Positions 18,639 through 27,905 of a stretch of 52,997 nt of DNA are shown here, in pieces. A program made the position numbers and the translations under genes. Below the pieces are notes generated by a model, which had not been told where the DNA came from, searched no databases, and worked only from the letters and a program-made list of their open reading frames with translations. Position 1 is the stretch's first letter. The number at the start of each line of letters is the position of its first letter. Source of the stretch: Gammaproteobacteria bacterium (GTDB taxonomy: Bacteria; Pseudomonadota; Gammaproteobacteria; Pseudomonadales; Azotimanducaceae); NCBI GenBank assembly GCA_026705345.1, contig JAPPAV010000061.1:1-52997 (forward strand), given 5' to 3'.

Positions 18639-19724
18639 TCAGGTCCCGACCACCCGGATCCGGGCCCCGTCGGTCAAGGTCTCGATGCCCCGCACCGCGA
18701 CCCGGTCGCCTTCGCCGACGCCCTCGAGAATCTGGACCTTGTCGTCGTCGCCCAAACCCAACCGGAGATCCCGGCGGCTGACCCGCTGGCCATCGAGGAC
18801 GAACGCCACCGACCTCCCGGCCCGGTTGGCGATGGCTTCCCGGGGGACCACGACGACGTCCGGGCGTTGCTCCACCACCACGATCACTTCCACGAACATG
18901 CCGGGCCGCAGCAGCCGTTGGTCGTTGGCCACAACCACTTCGGCGCGGAACGTGTGTTTGTTGGGATCGAGCACCGGCGACAAGCGGATCACCTCGCCTG
19001 TGAACGACTCCTCGAAGGCGTAGTGGCGGATTCGCGCCACGAGGCCCACTTCGACGCGGGCGAGTTCCGGCCCGATTAGGTCGATATCGGCGACCAGTTC
19101 GTCGAGCGGCGCGATCTCCGCGACCGTGAACCCGGCGCGGACCAGCTGTCCGTCCGCCTGCGGGCGACCGTCGGTATCCCTGGCGAGGCGGAGAATGGTG
19201 CCGTCGATCGGCGAGGTCAGCGTCGCCTTCGCCGCGTCAAGCGTGCTGCGTTCGAAATTGTAAAGCGCGGTCTCGTAGCGCTCCTCGGCCTGCTGGAGTT
19301 CCTCTTCGTGGGCGATGTTCGCGGCGTGCAGTTCGCGGCGCCGCTCAAGCTGGGCTTCCGCTGCTTGCAGGGCTTGTCGAGTGGTTTCGAGCCGGGCGTG
19401 CAGGCGGGCGTCCTCGCCCGTGACCCGGGCGACGACGTCCCCCGCCGAGACGCGCATCCCCTCGGCCAGTCGCCGGCGGTCCGCGTTCCGGGCGATCTGC
19501 AGCAACCCCGGTGTCTCGATGTCGAGAGTGACGATTCCCATCGGACGCAGGTTGCCCGTCGCGACCACGAGATCCTCGACCGTCCCGGTGCCCACGTCCT
19601 CGACTTCCACCGCAATGCGGAACTCCGTGTCGGGAGCGGACATGGGCGGTGCGCAGCCGCTTGCCGCCGCCAGCACGCCGATCGCCGTCGCCATCGGCGT
19701 TATTGCATTGATCCGTTGCTTCAT
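18639..19724 (-). CDS. RND periplasmic adaptor (membrane fusion) lipoprotein
   Basis: Adaptor of 361 residues that links inner-membrane pumps to an outer-membrane channel. The N-terminus MKQRINAI...AASGC is a lipoprotein signal with Cys24 as the likely lipidation site. A lipoyl-like half (VATGNLRPMGIVTLD), an alpha-hairpin coiled coil (about 105-155, with QAAEAQLERRRELHAANIAHEEEL-like heptads), the second lipoyl half (TLTSPIDGTILRL), and beta-barrel and membrane-proximal domains follow. The start at 19724 has GGAGG at good spacing and its ATGA overlaps the stop of the upstream permease/peptidase gene by 4 bp, so the adaptor is translationally tied to the ABC part of the cluster, not only to the RND genes. 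Confidence 0.93.
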   Translation of the reverse strand: MKQRINAITPMATAIGVLAAASGCAPPMSAPDTEFRIAVEVEDVGTGTVEDLVVATGNLRPMGIVTLDIETPGLLQIARNADRRRLAEGMRVSAGDVVARVTGEDARLHARLETTRQALQAAEAQLERRRELHAANIAHEEELQQAEERYETALYNFERSTLDAAKATLTSPIDGTILRLARDTDGRPQADGQLVRAGFTVAEIAPLDELVADIDLIGPELARVEVGLVARIRHYAFEESFTGEVIRLSPVLDPNKHTFRAEVVVANDQRLLRPGMFVEVIVVVEQRPDVVVVPREAIANRAGRSVAFVLDGQRVSRRDLRLGLGDDDKVQILEGVGEGDRVAVRGIETLTDGARIRVVGT

Positions 19725-22700
19725 CGTTCCTCCACAGGGCGCCAGCGTACCGCATCCGCCACGACCAGCGACCCTGAGGTCGCGTTGGACACCACCAGGC
19801 TGACGTCTCCGGCCGGCAACGAGAACTCGCCGAGATCGTTCCAGCCGATGGATGCCGTGGCCGCGTCGAATTCCACCGGCATTTCTTCCCCGTCGGCGAT
19901 GATCTTCAGGTCGAAGGTCCCCTTCTTCTGGGCCAAGATCCCGGTTTGGATCTGCACCCTGAACCCGCTGCCCCCCGGGGCGTTGTTCGGCCGCGCCACT
20001 TCGGGAAGGTAGTAGCTGATGCGCCAACGACCGGCTTGCGGCAATTGCGTCTCGAAGCGCGCCGACGCGCCGCCGTTACCCGGAAAGCTGCTCGCGACGG
20101 TATGCCGGTACCGGCCCCAGGTCCCCGCGGATTCCATGCGCATCCAACCACCCGTTGGGGGTGTGAACGGATTGTGGGCGGGCAAACCCTGATCGATGTC
20201 CAGGTCTCCCGTCCACCAGCGCGCCTCCGGGGCGTACCGCGCTTCGTCGTCCGGCGTGGCGTAGACGATCGAGAATCCCGGGTCGAGGTCGTCCACGACG
20301 ATGCCGGGTTCCGGCGGCGGTCGCCATTGGCTTTCCCGGCTGCCGTTGAAGGGCTCGGCCCCGGCAGCCTCCTCCGGGTCGACCTCCGGGACTTCGACGC
20401 GGAAGTCGTTGCGATTCAAGGAAAGGTAGGGCGCGATCCAGACTTCACCGGGCGGCGCATCGACCACGAGTCCGACTTCCACGGACGCTTCGCCGCCGAC
20501 GCGGATCGGATCGGTCCAGGACCGGATCGGCTCTTCGGACTCCGACACCACGCCGAGACGAACCAGGCCGGGCGTCGGCTCGCCGTTGTGGACCTGGGCG
20601 CGGACCTGGTAGCGCGGCTCGCCCCGCTCGCCATCGGCGAGGCGCGTGATCTCTGCGGCGGAAGCGACAAAGCCCGGCAACTGGGCGTCGCCCAGCCAGT
20701 CGCCAAGCAGCGAGTCCAGATCCGCGCCGGTCTCGGCGGCGATCGCCCGGAAATCCTCCGCCGTGAAGTTCGAGCCGGCGTAGCGGCGCCGGAGTTCGGC
20801 GAGGAAACGCCCCGCGGTGCCGCGGCCCAGGCCGTCGACGATCGACTTCGCCACGGCCGGCGCCTTGAGGGAAAGCACATCCAGGGCGCCGATCCCGTCT
20901 TCCGAAGGATCCAGCGTCGCGAGAGGCGCGCCCAACGCACGGCTCCACACCGACGCGCGCTTCGGCGTCTCGGTGGCGCCGACGGATAGCGAGAGGGCAC
21001 CGCCGCCGCCGAAGAATCCGGCCATCAACTGACCCATCGTTTCGTTCATGCCCGAGACCGTGGCAAAGACGCGGGGCGAGAAGTACTCGCCAATGCCCCG
21101 GTTGTAGAGCAGTCTCGCCGCCAGCTCGTGGCAGACGTAGTCGAGCGCGATCGCTCCCTCGCCACGGGCACCCGTCTGGAACTTGAAGAAGTTCCGGGTT
21201 ACGGCGTCCTCCAGTTTGCCGCCGCTGAAGTCGTTGGCGAAGAACCGTTCGAGCATCGCGACTTTGAGTCTTCCGACCTCGCGACCGGCGTCGTCGCCCT
21301 CGGGGAAATCGCCGAACCGCCGCACGATGTTCAAGGCAGTGTCCAGACGCGCAGTCGGCAGCCCGTACTCGCGCAACAGCATGATGCCCGGAAGCGCCTG
21401 CACGGTGTCCATCCGCCAGCCGCCGCCGAATACGCGCAGCCGCGCGGGAACTTCCACCAGGCTCAGGCCGCCGTACGGATAGGTGAGTCCCGCCTTCGCG
21501 GCGTCGGCCAAGACCTCCTCGATGCGTTCCCTAAGCGCGTCAGAGGAGTCGGCGTACTGCGAAAGGTACGAGCCGTGTCCGGGATACAACAGCAACTCGA
21601 ACCCGAGCTCGCCGACCGTGAGGGCGCGGCGTTCGAACCGCGACGCCAACAGCGCGACCTCGGGCACGGGTGCTTCGGGTGCGAACCGGAAACGCCCGGA
21701 TCCAACGTCCTGTCGCCGTCCCGGACCCGCCACCAGCCACTCCGGTGGAACCTCGACCTCGAGCTCCACCGTGAAGAAGTCGCGTCCGTAGCGCACCGGG
21801 TCGTCTCCGCCCGTGGCCGCCCCCGGCAACGGCATCCAGCTCACGGTGGGCATGAGCGCGACGAAACGCGGGTCGAACACGGCCGCTTGGGTGCCCAGAA
21901 GAACGGCGTTGCCCTGCTCGCCCTGCACGAGGTCCATGTCGAGTTCGCTGTCGAGGTATCCGAATTCCGCATCCGGGACACCGGCGGCGGCAATGGCCAT
22001 TTCAACGCGCTCGCCCGCTGCCAGCGACTCGGGCAGTGGCACACGCAGGATTCCCAGGTCGTGCGCGGCGTCCGCCGGCACCCCATCCAGCCGAAGCTCC
22101 GCCACGTCGAACCCCGGATTGAAGCTGAACAGCAACTCGTCCAACGGCTCCACCGCAGTGAGCCCGTAGACGAGGTCGAGACCGATACGCCTGCCCGGAT
22201 CGATGGCAACGCTTCCGCGCACGAACTCGACGTCGGCACGGGGCTCGGCCTGAACCGCAGCCTGGGCATCGATCCACTGCATCCGCTGCCCGCGGGCGTT
22301 CATCGCGTCGACTACGATGCTTCCGATTCCCACCACGGCGAATCCCGCCAAGGCAGCGGCAATCCCCACGCGGCGCCCGAGGCCCGAGCCGTCGCCGCGC
22401 GGGTGCGCCGCCGCGGCGAGCACGATGAACGCCGCCGCCAGCATCAACATGCACAACCGCTGGAGAAGCAGGGTTCCGTCCGCGAAGACCGGCAGCACGT
22501 CGGATCCGGTGGCTAGGTATGCCTGGAAGCTTACGAGCGCCGGGGCCAGGTAGAACGGCGTCTCCCACGTGGCCCAGATGTACAGCCCGAACAAGGCCAG
22601 CCCGGCAAGCGCCACGATCAACCGGTTCCGGATGGTCACGGCCAAGAGCACCACCACCGATCCCCAGAACACCAGGGCCGGCACCGCATCGAGGATCAGG

Positions 22701-23194
22701 AAGCTCGTGAGCGTCACCGGCTCCAGGGTGTCGCCGCCCCACCAGCCGAACGCCTTCGCCATGGCACCGATCCCCTGGATCAGGCCCATGACGAGGGCGA
22801 CGGTGAGCCAGAGTATGAAGACCAGCCCTGTGAGGCGGCCGGCGAGCAGGCCGATCGTACCGATGGGCCGCGCGTCGAGCACTTCGGCAATGCGCTCCCG
22901 CTGATCGCGGGACCGGACATCGAATGCAAGAAAGACCATCCCCACGACCAGCACGATTACCATCATCATGCCGATGGCGGTGACCAGAACCCGAGGCCCG
23001 AAGGAACCGAGTGTGGACGCGAAGCCGGACAGGGCGTGCATGAACGCGTACTGCAGATAGGTGAGGATCCCGAGGAGCGCGGTCAGGAAGACGAAGACCC
23101 ATGTTCGCGCCAGCCGCCGCGCGGCGCGCATTTCCGCCAGGGCGACGGCGAGGAACTCCTGAACGGGACTCCGACTGGCTGTTCTTGGGGTCAT
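19721..23194 (-). CDS. ABC-2 permease / inactive M1 peptidase-like / golvesin-like protein
   Basis: Protein of 1157 residues. Residues 1-290 hold six to eight membrane segments with the ABC-2 permease pattern (FLAFDVRSRDQRERIAEVLD in the first loop). A large periplasmic part follows: beta domains, then a helical domain related to M1 metallopeptidases (about 520-850). Where M1 enzymes have HExxH, this one has His689-Glu690-Leu-Ala-Ala693, so the second zinc ligand is missing and peptidase activity is unlikely. The last 170 residues fit a golvesin C-terminal-like domain (WGRYRHTV, then GWNDLGEFSLPAG and VVADAVRW). It follows its paralogue after 19 bp, with GGGAGGAG before the ATG, and overlaps the adaptor gene. 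It probably forms a permease pair with the upstream gene. Confidence 0.85.
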   Translation of the reverse strand: MTPRTASRSPVQEFLAVALAEMRAARRLARTWVFVFLTALLGILTYLQYAFMHALSGFASTLGSFGPRVLVTAIGMMMVIVLVVGMVFLAFDVRSRDQRERIAEVLDARPIGTIGLLAGRLTGLVFILWLTVALVMGLIQGIGAMAKAFGWWGGDTLEPVTLTSFLILDAVPALVFWGSVVVLLAVTIRNRLIVALAGLALFGLYIWATWETPFYLAPALVSFQAYLATGSDVLPVFADGTLLLQRLCMLMLAAAFIVLAAAAHPRGDGSGLGRRVGIAAALAGFAVVGIGSIVVDAMNARGQRMQWIDAQAAVQAEPRADVEFVRGSVAIDPGRRIGLDLVYGLTAVEPLDELLFSFNPGFDVAELRLDGVPADAAHDLGILRVPLPESLAAGERVEMAIAAAGVPDAEFGYLDSELDMDLVQGEQGNAVLLGTQAAVFDPRFVALMPTVSWMPLPGAATGGDDPVRYGRDFFTVELEVEVPPEWLVAGPGRRQDVGSGRFRFAPEAPVPEVALLASRFERRALTVGELGFELLLYPGHGSYLSQYADSSDALRERIEEVLADAAKAGLTYPYGGLSLVEVPARLRVFGGGWRMDTVQALPGIMLLREYGLPTARLDTALNIVRRFGDFPEGDDAGREVGRLKVAMLERFFANDFSGGKLEDAVTRNFFKFQTGARGEGAIALDYVCHELAARLLYNRGIGEYFSPRVFATVSGMNETMGQLMAGFFGGGGALSLSVGATETPKRASVWSRALGAPLATLDPSEDGIGALDVLSLKAPAVAKSIVDGLGRGTAGRFLAELRRRYAGSNFTAEDFRAIAAETGADLDSLLGDWLGDAQLPGFVASAAEITRLADGERGEPRYQVRAQVHNGEPTPGLVRLGVVSESEEPIRSWTDPIRVGGEASVEVGLVVDAPPGEVWIAPYLSLNRNDFRVEVPEVDPEEAAGAEPFNGSRESQWRPPPEPGIVVDDLDPGFSIVYATPDDEARYAPEARWWTGDLDIDQGLPAHNPFTPPTGGWMRMESAGTWGRYRHTVASSFPGNGGASARFETQLPQAGRWRISYYLPEVARPNNAPGGSGFRVQIQTGILAQKKGTFDLKIIADGEEMPVEFDAATASIGWNDLGEFSLPAGDVSLVVSNATSGSLVVADAVRWRPVEER

Positions 23195-23213
23195 GGCCGC
23201 TCCTCCCTACTCC

Positions 23214-26200
23214 TTATTTGACGGCCAGCAGACTATCCGCCGGGCCTGGGGGCGATGCATCCAGTGCCGTTCCGGCCACGGGACGCCAGCGAACCGCGTC
23301 GGCCAGCACGAAGTCGCCGGACGAGCGGTTGGACACGACCAGACGCACGGGACCCTCGGGCAGATCAAACCGACCCAGGTCGTTCCAGCCGTTTACGGCT
23401 CCCGACGCATCGAAGGCCACTGCGAGCTGTTCGCCGTCCCCGAATTCCAGCGCCATGTCGTAGTCGCCGAGCGCGGCGTGCACCCGAAGCTCGCCTTTGC
23501 GTTGCGGGACGAACGGCATGTGGTAGTCGAGACGCCACTCGCCCGCCCCCGGCAGTTCGGTCGTGAACACCGCCTTGGAATGCCCGTCCGCGGCACCCGC
23601 ACGCGCCACCGTGTGCCGGTAGCGTCCCCAACTCGAGGGCAGGTCCTGGCGGCGCCACTCGCCGTCGAACCGGGCACCGGCCCGGCCCGACGACGACAGG
23701 TAGTTCGGAATCCCGTGGTCCATCTCGCCGGTCAATCGTCGGGGCTGGAACGAGATGTTGCCGATGCGGAAGCCGCTGCGGCGGGCGCTACGCTCCACGA
23801 CGAAGCCCGCATCGAGATCGTCGATCACGATACCGAGCGGCGGCGGCGGTTCCCAGTCGATCGGCCGCGAGCCGGTGAATTCCTCTCCGGGTTCGTCAGC
23901 GGTCTTCAACGCAAGCTGGACCTCGCCGCGGTTCAATGACAGGTACGGCGCCATCCACACCTGGATCACCGGACTCGTCGTCACTAGCGAGATTTCCTTC
24001 GACGAATGGCCCGCTAGGCGCACCGGTTCGGTGAACATCGCGCCGGGTCCCTTCATCCTGCGCCAGCGCGCCGTTGCATAGCGCAGCCGCACCAGACCCG
24101 GCACCGGTTCGTCGTTGCGGATGTGGACCCGGGTCTCGAAGCGCGGCCGACCGAGCGCGGTATCGGGCAGGCGCGCGGTCCTCGCCGGCGACGCCATGAA
24201 ACCGGGGAGTCCGGCGTCGTTCAGCCAGTCACCGAGCAGCGGCCTCAAGTCCACGCCGGCCAGGACGGCCGCCGCATAGAACGCATCCAGATCGTAGCTG
24301 CCACGGCGCCGCAGTTCGCCAAGCAGCGCACCTGTCCGCTCAGGTCCCAGAGCGTCGAAGATGGAACGCGCCACGGCACCACCCCGGAGCGCCAGTACAT
24401 CCAATACGCCCACCGGGTCGGCGCCGGGATCCAAGCCAGCGAGCGATGTGCCGAGTGCCAAGTCCCAAACGGCCGGCCGGTTCGCCACCGCGTCGCGGAT
24501 GCCGTGTTGCCCACCGTCGATGCCAAATGCCTTCGACGTCGCGAGCGTGATCCGATTCAGCGACGTACCACCATCCGGCGTGAACACATGGGCGGAGAAA
24601 AAGCCCGGCCTGCCGCTCAGCACCAGGTCGGCCAGTTCCTCCACGACGAACTCCAAGGCAGTGGCCGCCATGCCTTCGGCCGAAACACCCGCTTGAAACC
24701 GCACGAGATTCCGCTCCAAGCCGACGAAAGGATCACCGCCTGCGTAGTCATTTCTAAAATAACGCTCTAACGCATTGATTTTGAATCTTACACCTCCCGC
24801 GCGGTCGACTCTTTTCTTGGCGCGCTGAAACGCGAAGTCGAACCGTGCCGTGGGAAAGCCGCGTTCGTTCAGCAACATGATTCCCGGCAGCGCCTGCACG
24901 GTGTCCATGCGCCAGCCGCCACCGCAGCGACGCAGGGTCGCCGGCACCTCGACGACGCTGAGGCCGCGGTAGGGGTACTCGAGGCCAGCGCTCGTCGCCT
25001 CGCCGAACAGTTCCTCCAGGCGATCCCCGAGCGGCTCGATGGCATCCTCGAACACCGCCAGGCTGTCGAGATGTTCGGGGCTCATCAGGACCTCGAGTTC
25101 GACGCCGGCCACCTCCATGGCCCGCCGTTCGAACCTCGACGCGATCAATGCCACCGACGGAACCGGCGAACGGGGGTTGAAGCGGAACTGGGCGTCTCCC
25201 GCCGCTTGGCGCAGTCCGGGACCGGCCACCAGCCACCCGGCGGGCACCTCGACAGCCAGGTCCACGGTGTAGCGGTCCCGTTCGGACCTTCCCGGATCCT
25301 CCAAGCCGACATTTGCGCCGGGACGGGGAAGCCAGTGCACGCCGGGCAATAGCGCCACGTAGTCAGCGTCGTAGATGGAAGCGTCGCGGCCGAGGTACAG
25401 CGGCGCATTGCGTCGGCCGGTGCTGTCCATGGCGAAGTCGAAGGCACTGTCGAGGTAGGCAAACCCCGGATCGGGGACGCCGTTGGCGCGCAGTTGAAGT
25501 TCGAAACTGCCGTCGCTGACCGGCGGTTCGAAGCGCATCAGGCCGTCGCGATGCACGACCGCCGTCGGTTCACCGTTGACTCGCACGTCACGGATCGTCA
25601 TGCCGGGGTTGAAGCTCATCGCCAGTTCCCCGCTGGCGCGGGATTCAGCAGAGGCGACGAGGCGCATCGCCACGTCGATGGCGAGTTCGCGGCCCGGATC
25701 GATGTGTACGGTACCGGCAATGTGCTCGATGTCCGCCATCGCCCGGGTCGACGCCTCCTGGTGCACGGCCAGCCAGCGCTCACGTGTCTCGACGCCGTCT
25801 CTTGCGTCCAGGAAAAGCCCGGCAATTGCCGCCGCGCCGCCGCCGATCAGCACCACCGCCACGGCAAGACGGGCTTGCGGTCGGCTGTCCGGACGCGGGT
25901 GAAGCGCCGCCGCGGCGAAGAGCACGCCGACGGCGGCGACGACGAGGGCAAGCCGATGCAAGGCCGTCGCAGGTTCGGCGACCCGCGGCAAGAGGTCGGA
26001 TACCAGGTTGCCGAACACCGTCGGACCCGCCAGGTGCGACAGGTAGAGCGGCAGCGACTGGGACCACAATGCCCAAGTCGCCAGCAGACCGAGTGCCGCG
26101 ACGGCAACGAGCAAGCGGTTGCGAAACAGGATCGCTAGCAGCACGACCACCGAGACCCACGCCAGGAACATGGGCAAAGCGTCGACGAACAGGAAGGTCA

Positions 26201-26672
26201 CGAGCGACGTGAACTGCACCGGTTCCGTCGGCGCGCCCAGCGCAGCGCCCACACTCCCCACGAGCTGAACGAGCGCGACGAGTGCCAGCGCCGCCAAGCA
26301 AGCGGTGGCCACCAAGCCGATGACCCGTCCCGAGAGCAACTCGACATTGGAGACCGGTCGTGTGTCGAGGACCTCGACCATGCGATCGCGCCGGTCCCGC
26401 GCCCGGACGTCGAAAGCGAGGAAGATCACGCCGAACAGGAACGCCAAGAGCAACGGCATGCCCACACTCGACATGATGAACCGGGGCGCGGGGAGATCCG
26501 TCACCGGCGAGATCCAACCGTCCTGGGCATGCTGCACCCCGGTCCCGACGAAGAACAACAACGACACCCCGACGGCCAGCAGGCCGAAACCCCAGGTACG
26601 GACCTGGCGCCGGGCCGAGCGCATTTCGGCTAGGGCCACGGCCCACACGGCAGCGTAGGTCGAAAATCGCAC
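23214..26672 (-). CDS. ABC-2 permease / inactive M1 peptidase-like / golvesin-like protein, paralogue
   Basis: Protein of 1152 residues with the same plan as its downstream neighbour: N-terminal permease segments with FLAFDVRARDRRDRMVEVLD, a periplasmic M1-like region, and a C-terminal golvesin-like domain (SSWGRYRHTVAR, GWNDLGRFDLPEG, VLADAVRW). The M1 motif has decayed further: the aligned residues are Glu678-Glu679-Leu-Ala-Asp682, so both zinc-binding histidines are gone. The shared, conserved GGWRMDTVQALPGIMLL block sits where M1 enzymes carry their substrate-recognition loop. Two unequal copies in tandem suggest an old duplication that gave a heterodimeric membrane unit for the ATPase encoded 47 bp upstream. 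Folding or binding roles seem likelier than proteolysis. Confidence 0.85.
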   Translation of the reverse strand: MRFSTYAAVWAVALAEMRSARRQVRTWGFGLLAVGVSLLFFVGTGVQHAQDGWISPVTDLPAPRFIMSSVGMPLLLAFLFGVIFLAFDVRARDRRDRMVEVLDTRPVSNVELLSGRVIGLVATACLAALALVALVQLVGSVGAALGAPTEPVQFTSLVTFLFVDALPMFLAWVSVVVLLAILFRNRLLVAVAALGLLATWALWSQSLPLYLSHLAGPTVFGNLVSDLLPRVAEPATALHRLALVVAAVGVLFAAAALHPRPDSRPQARLAVAVVLIGGGAAAIAGLFLDARDGVETRERWLAVHQEASTRAMADIEHIAGTVHIDPGRELAIDVAMRLVASAESRASGELAMSFNPGMTIRDVRVNGEPTAVVHRDGLMRFEPPVSDGSFELQLRANGVPDPGFAYLDSAFDFAMDSTGRRNAPLYLGRDASIYDADYVALLPGVHWLPRPGANVGLEDPGRSERDRYTVDLAVEVPAGWLVAGPGLRQAAGDAQFRFNPRSPVPSVALIASRFERRAMEVAGVELEVLMSPEHLDSLAVFEDAIEPLGDRLEELFGEATSAGLEYPYRGLSVVEVPATLRRCGGGWRMDTVQALPGIMLLNERGFPTARFDFAFQRAKKRVDRAGGVRFKINALERYFRNDYAGGDPFVGLERNLVRFQAGVSAEGMAATALEFVVEELADLVLSGRPGFFSAHVFTPDGGTSLNRITLATSKAFGIDGGQHGIRDAVANRPAVWDLALGTSLAGLDPGADPVGVLDVLALRGGAVARSIFDALGPERTGALLGELRRRGSYDLDAFYAAAVLAGVDLRPLLGDWLNDAGLPGFMASPARTARLPDTALGRPRFETRVHIRNDEPVPGLVRLRYATARWRRMKGPGAMFTEPVRLAGHSSKEISLVTTSPVIQVWMAPYLSLNRGEVQLALKTADEPGEEFTGSRPIDWEPPPPLGIVIDDLDAGFVVERSARRSGFRIGNISFQPRRLTGEMDHGIPNYLSSSGRAGARFDGEWRRQDLPSSWGRYRHTVARAGAADGHSKAVFTTELPGAGEWRLDYHMPFVPQRKGELRVHAALGDYDMALEFGDGEQLAVAFDASGAVNGWNDLGRFDLPEGPVRLVVSNRSSGDFVLADAVRWRPVAGTALDASPPGPADSLLAVK

Positions 26673-26719
26673 GATTTGGCTACTACCTGTTGGTCGCTGT
26701 GGGAACGCGCTAGGCGGTA

Positions 26720-27697
26720 TCAGGCGTCGCCCTCCCCGCCGGTGCCGGCCTCCGCCGGTGATTCGTCATCCTGCCGGGCCGCTTCGGATCGACCGCGCGC
26801 CGCCATGAACGCCAGATAGGCCTCCTCCAAGGTCGGCGCGTCCACCGGGCTCGCGCCGTCCGGCATGCCGTTGGCACTGACCCCCCGCAAGGTGATCTCG
26901 GTGCCCGTCACGGCTCGCGAGACGATTTCGTATTCGCCTTCGATCCGCTCGGCGGCCGCCGCATCGCCGGAGACCTCGAACACCCGGCCGACCGCGCGCT
27001 GCAGCAGATTCTCCGGGGTGCCCTGGAACTCCACGCGGCCGCCGTCCAGCAACGCCATTTCGCGGCAGCCGCCGCCCAAGTCGGCCACGATGTGCGTCGA
27101 AAGCAGGATCGTGCGGTCCCGACCCAGTTGGTTCATGAGCTGCCGGAAACGCATCCGCTCCTCGGGATCGAGGCCCACCGTCGGCTCGTCGACGATCAGC
27201 ACCTGCGGTTCGTGGACGAGGGCCTGTGCCACGCCGAGGCGGCGCACCATGCCCCCGGACAGCTTCTTCACCTTGCGATCCGCGACCCCGTCCAATCCCA
27301 CCATCTCCAGCGTCTCCGCCACCCGGCGGCGCCGCTCCTTGCGCTCCGAGAGGCCTGACAGGCGCGCCAAGGTATCGAGAACCTCCTCCGTGCGATGATG
27401 CCGCCAAGCGCCGAACTCCTGGGGCAGGTAGCCGATCAGTTCCCTCACCTCCCGGCGTTGTTGGGTCACGTCGTAGCCGTGGACCTTGGCGGTGCCCGCC
27501 GTCGGTACCAGCAACGTGCAGATGATTCGCATCAGCGTGCTCTTGCCAGCGCCGTTTGGGCCAAGCAGGCCGAAGAGGCCGGTTCCGAGGGCCAGATCAA
27601 CGCCGTCGAGAGCGGTGTGGCCCCCCTTGTAGGTGTGTCCGAGGCCCCTTGCCTCGATCACGGGATCGCCGGTACTCGGCACTGCGGATTCGACCAT
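26720..27697 (-). CDS. ABC transporter ATP-binding protein
   Basis: Cytoplasmic ATPase of 325 residues, the first gene of the exporter cluster. Walker A GPNGAGKST (46-54), Q-loop Gln93, signature LSGGM (146-150), Walker B VLIVDEP (166-172) and switch His202 are all intact. A C-terminal tail of about 100 residues, acidic at its end, resembles the accessory region of ABC-2 type ATPases. It should energise the two large permease proteins encoded just downstream. Its ATPase core closely resembles the fused ATPase domain of the RND-ABC protein (LLGPNGAGK versus ILGPNGAGK, DEPTVGLDP in both), hinting at common origin. AAGGAA precedes the ATG. Confidence 0.92.
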   Translation of the reverse strand: MVESAVPSTGDPVIEARGLGHTYKGGHTALDGVDLALGTGLFGLLGPNGAGKSTLMRIICTLLVPTAGTAKVHGYDVTQQRREVRELIGYLPQEFGAWRHHRTEEVLDTLARLSGLSERKERRRRVAETLEMVGLDGVADRKVKKLSGGMVRRLGVAQALVHEPQVLIVDEPTVGLDPEERMRFRQLMNQLGRDRTILLSTHIVADLGGGCREMALLDGGRVEFQGTPENLLQRAVGRVFEVSGDAAAAERIEGEYEIVSRAVTGTEITLRGVSANGMPDGASPVDAPTLEEAYLAFMAARGRSEAARQDDESPAEAGTGGEGDA

Positions 27698-27820
27698 CGT
27701 CGTGGTTCCTTGACTTGAGTTTCGGGAGGACCCTTTATGCCAGACGGCTGACAGGCCGGGGGCTTAACAGTCGATCAATATTTCAGCAATTTGGCGGGAT
27801 CGAGCGCGAAGCGTTGGCGA

Positions 27821-27845
27821 CAGACATTAGGACATATTATGTCTG
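27821..27845. promoter_or_regulatory. Inverted repeat upstream of the exporter cluster
   Basis: CAGACAT and ATGTCTG form a perfect 7-bp inverted repeat separated by 11 bp, in a locally AT-richer spot about 125 bp upstream of the ABC ATPase start. This geometry suits a dimeric regulator's operator. It also lies just after the stop of the effector-like gene, so a role in ending that transcript cannot be excluded. No regulator gene is adjacent. Confidence 0.35.
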
Positions 27846-27905
27846 CCGTCAATGGCCGTGGCGCGAGCCCACATGCGCTCGAGCAAGTCGGTTGCCTCCG
27901 CCAGC

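Noticed and set aside
21128-22516. Long plus-strand open frame over the second permease/peptidase gene, and similar frames at 17751-19079, 6237-7370 and 12650-15040
   Set aside because: All lie opposite genes with strong family motifs and give His/Arg/Gly-rich translations typical of shadow frames.
19721-26672. Active M1 aminopeptidases
   Set aside because: HExxH is HELAA in one copy and EELAD in the other, so zinc binding is not supported.
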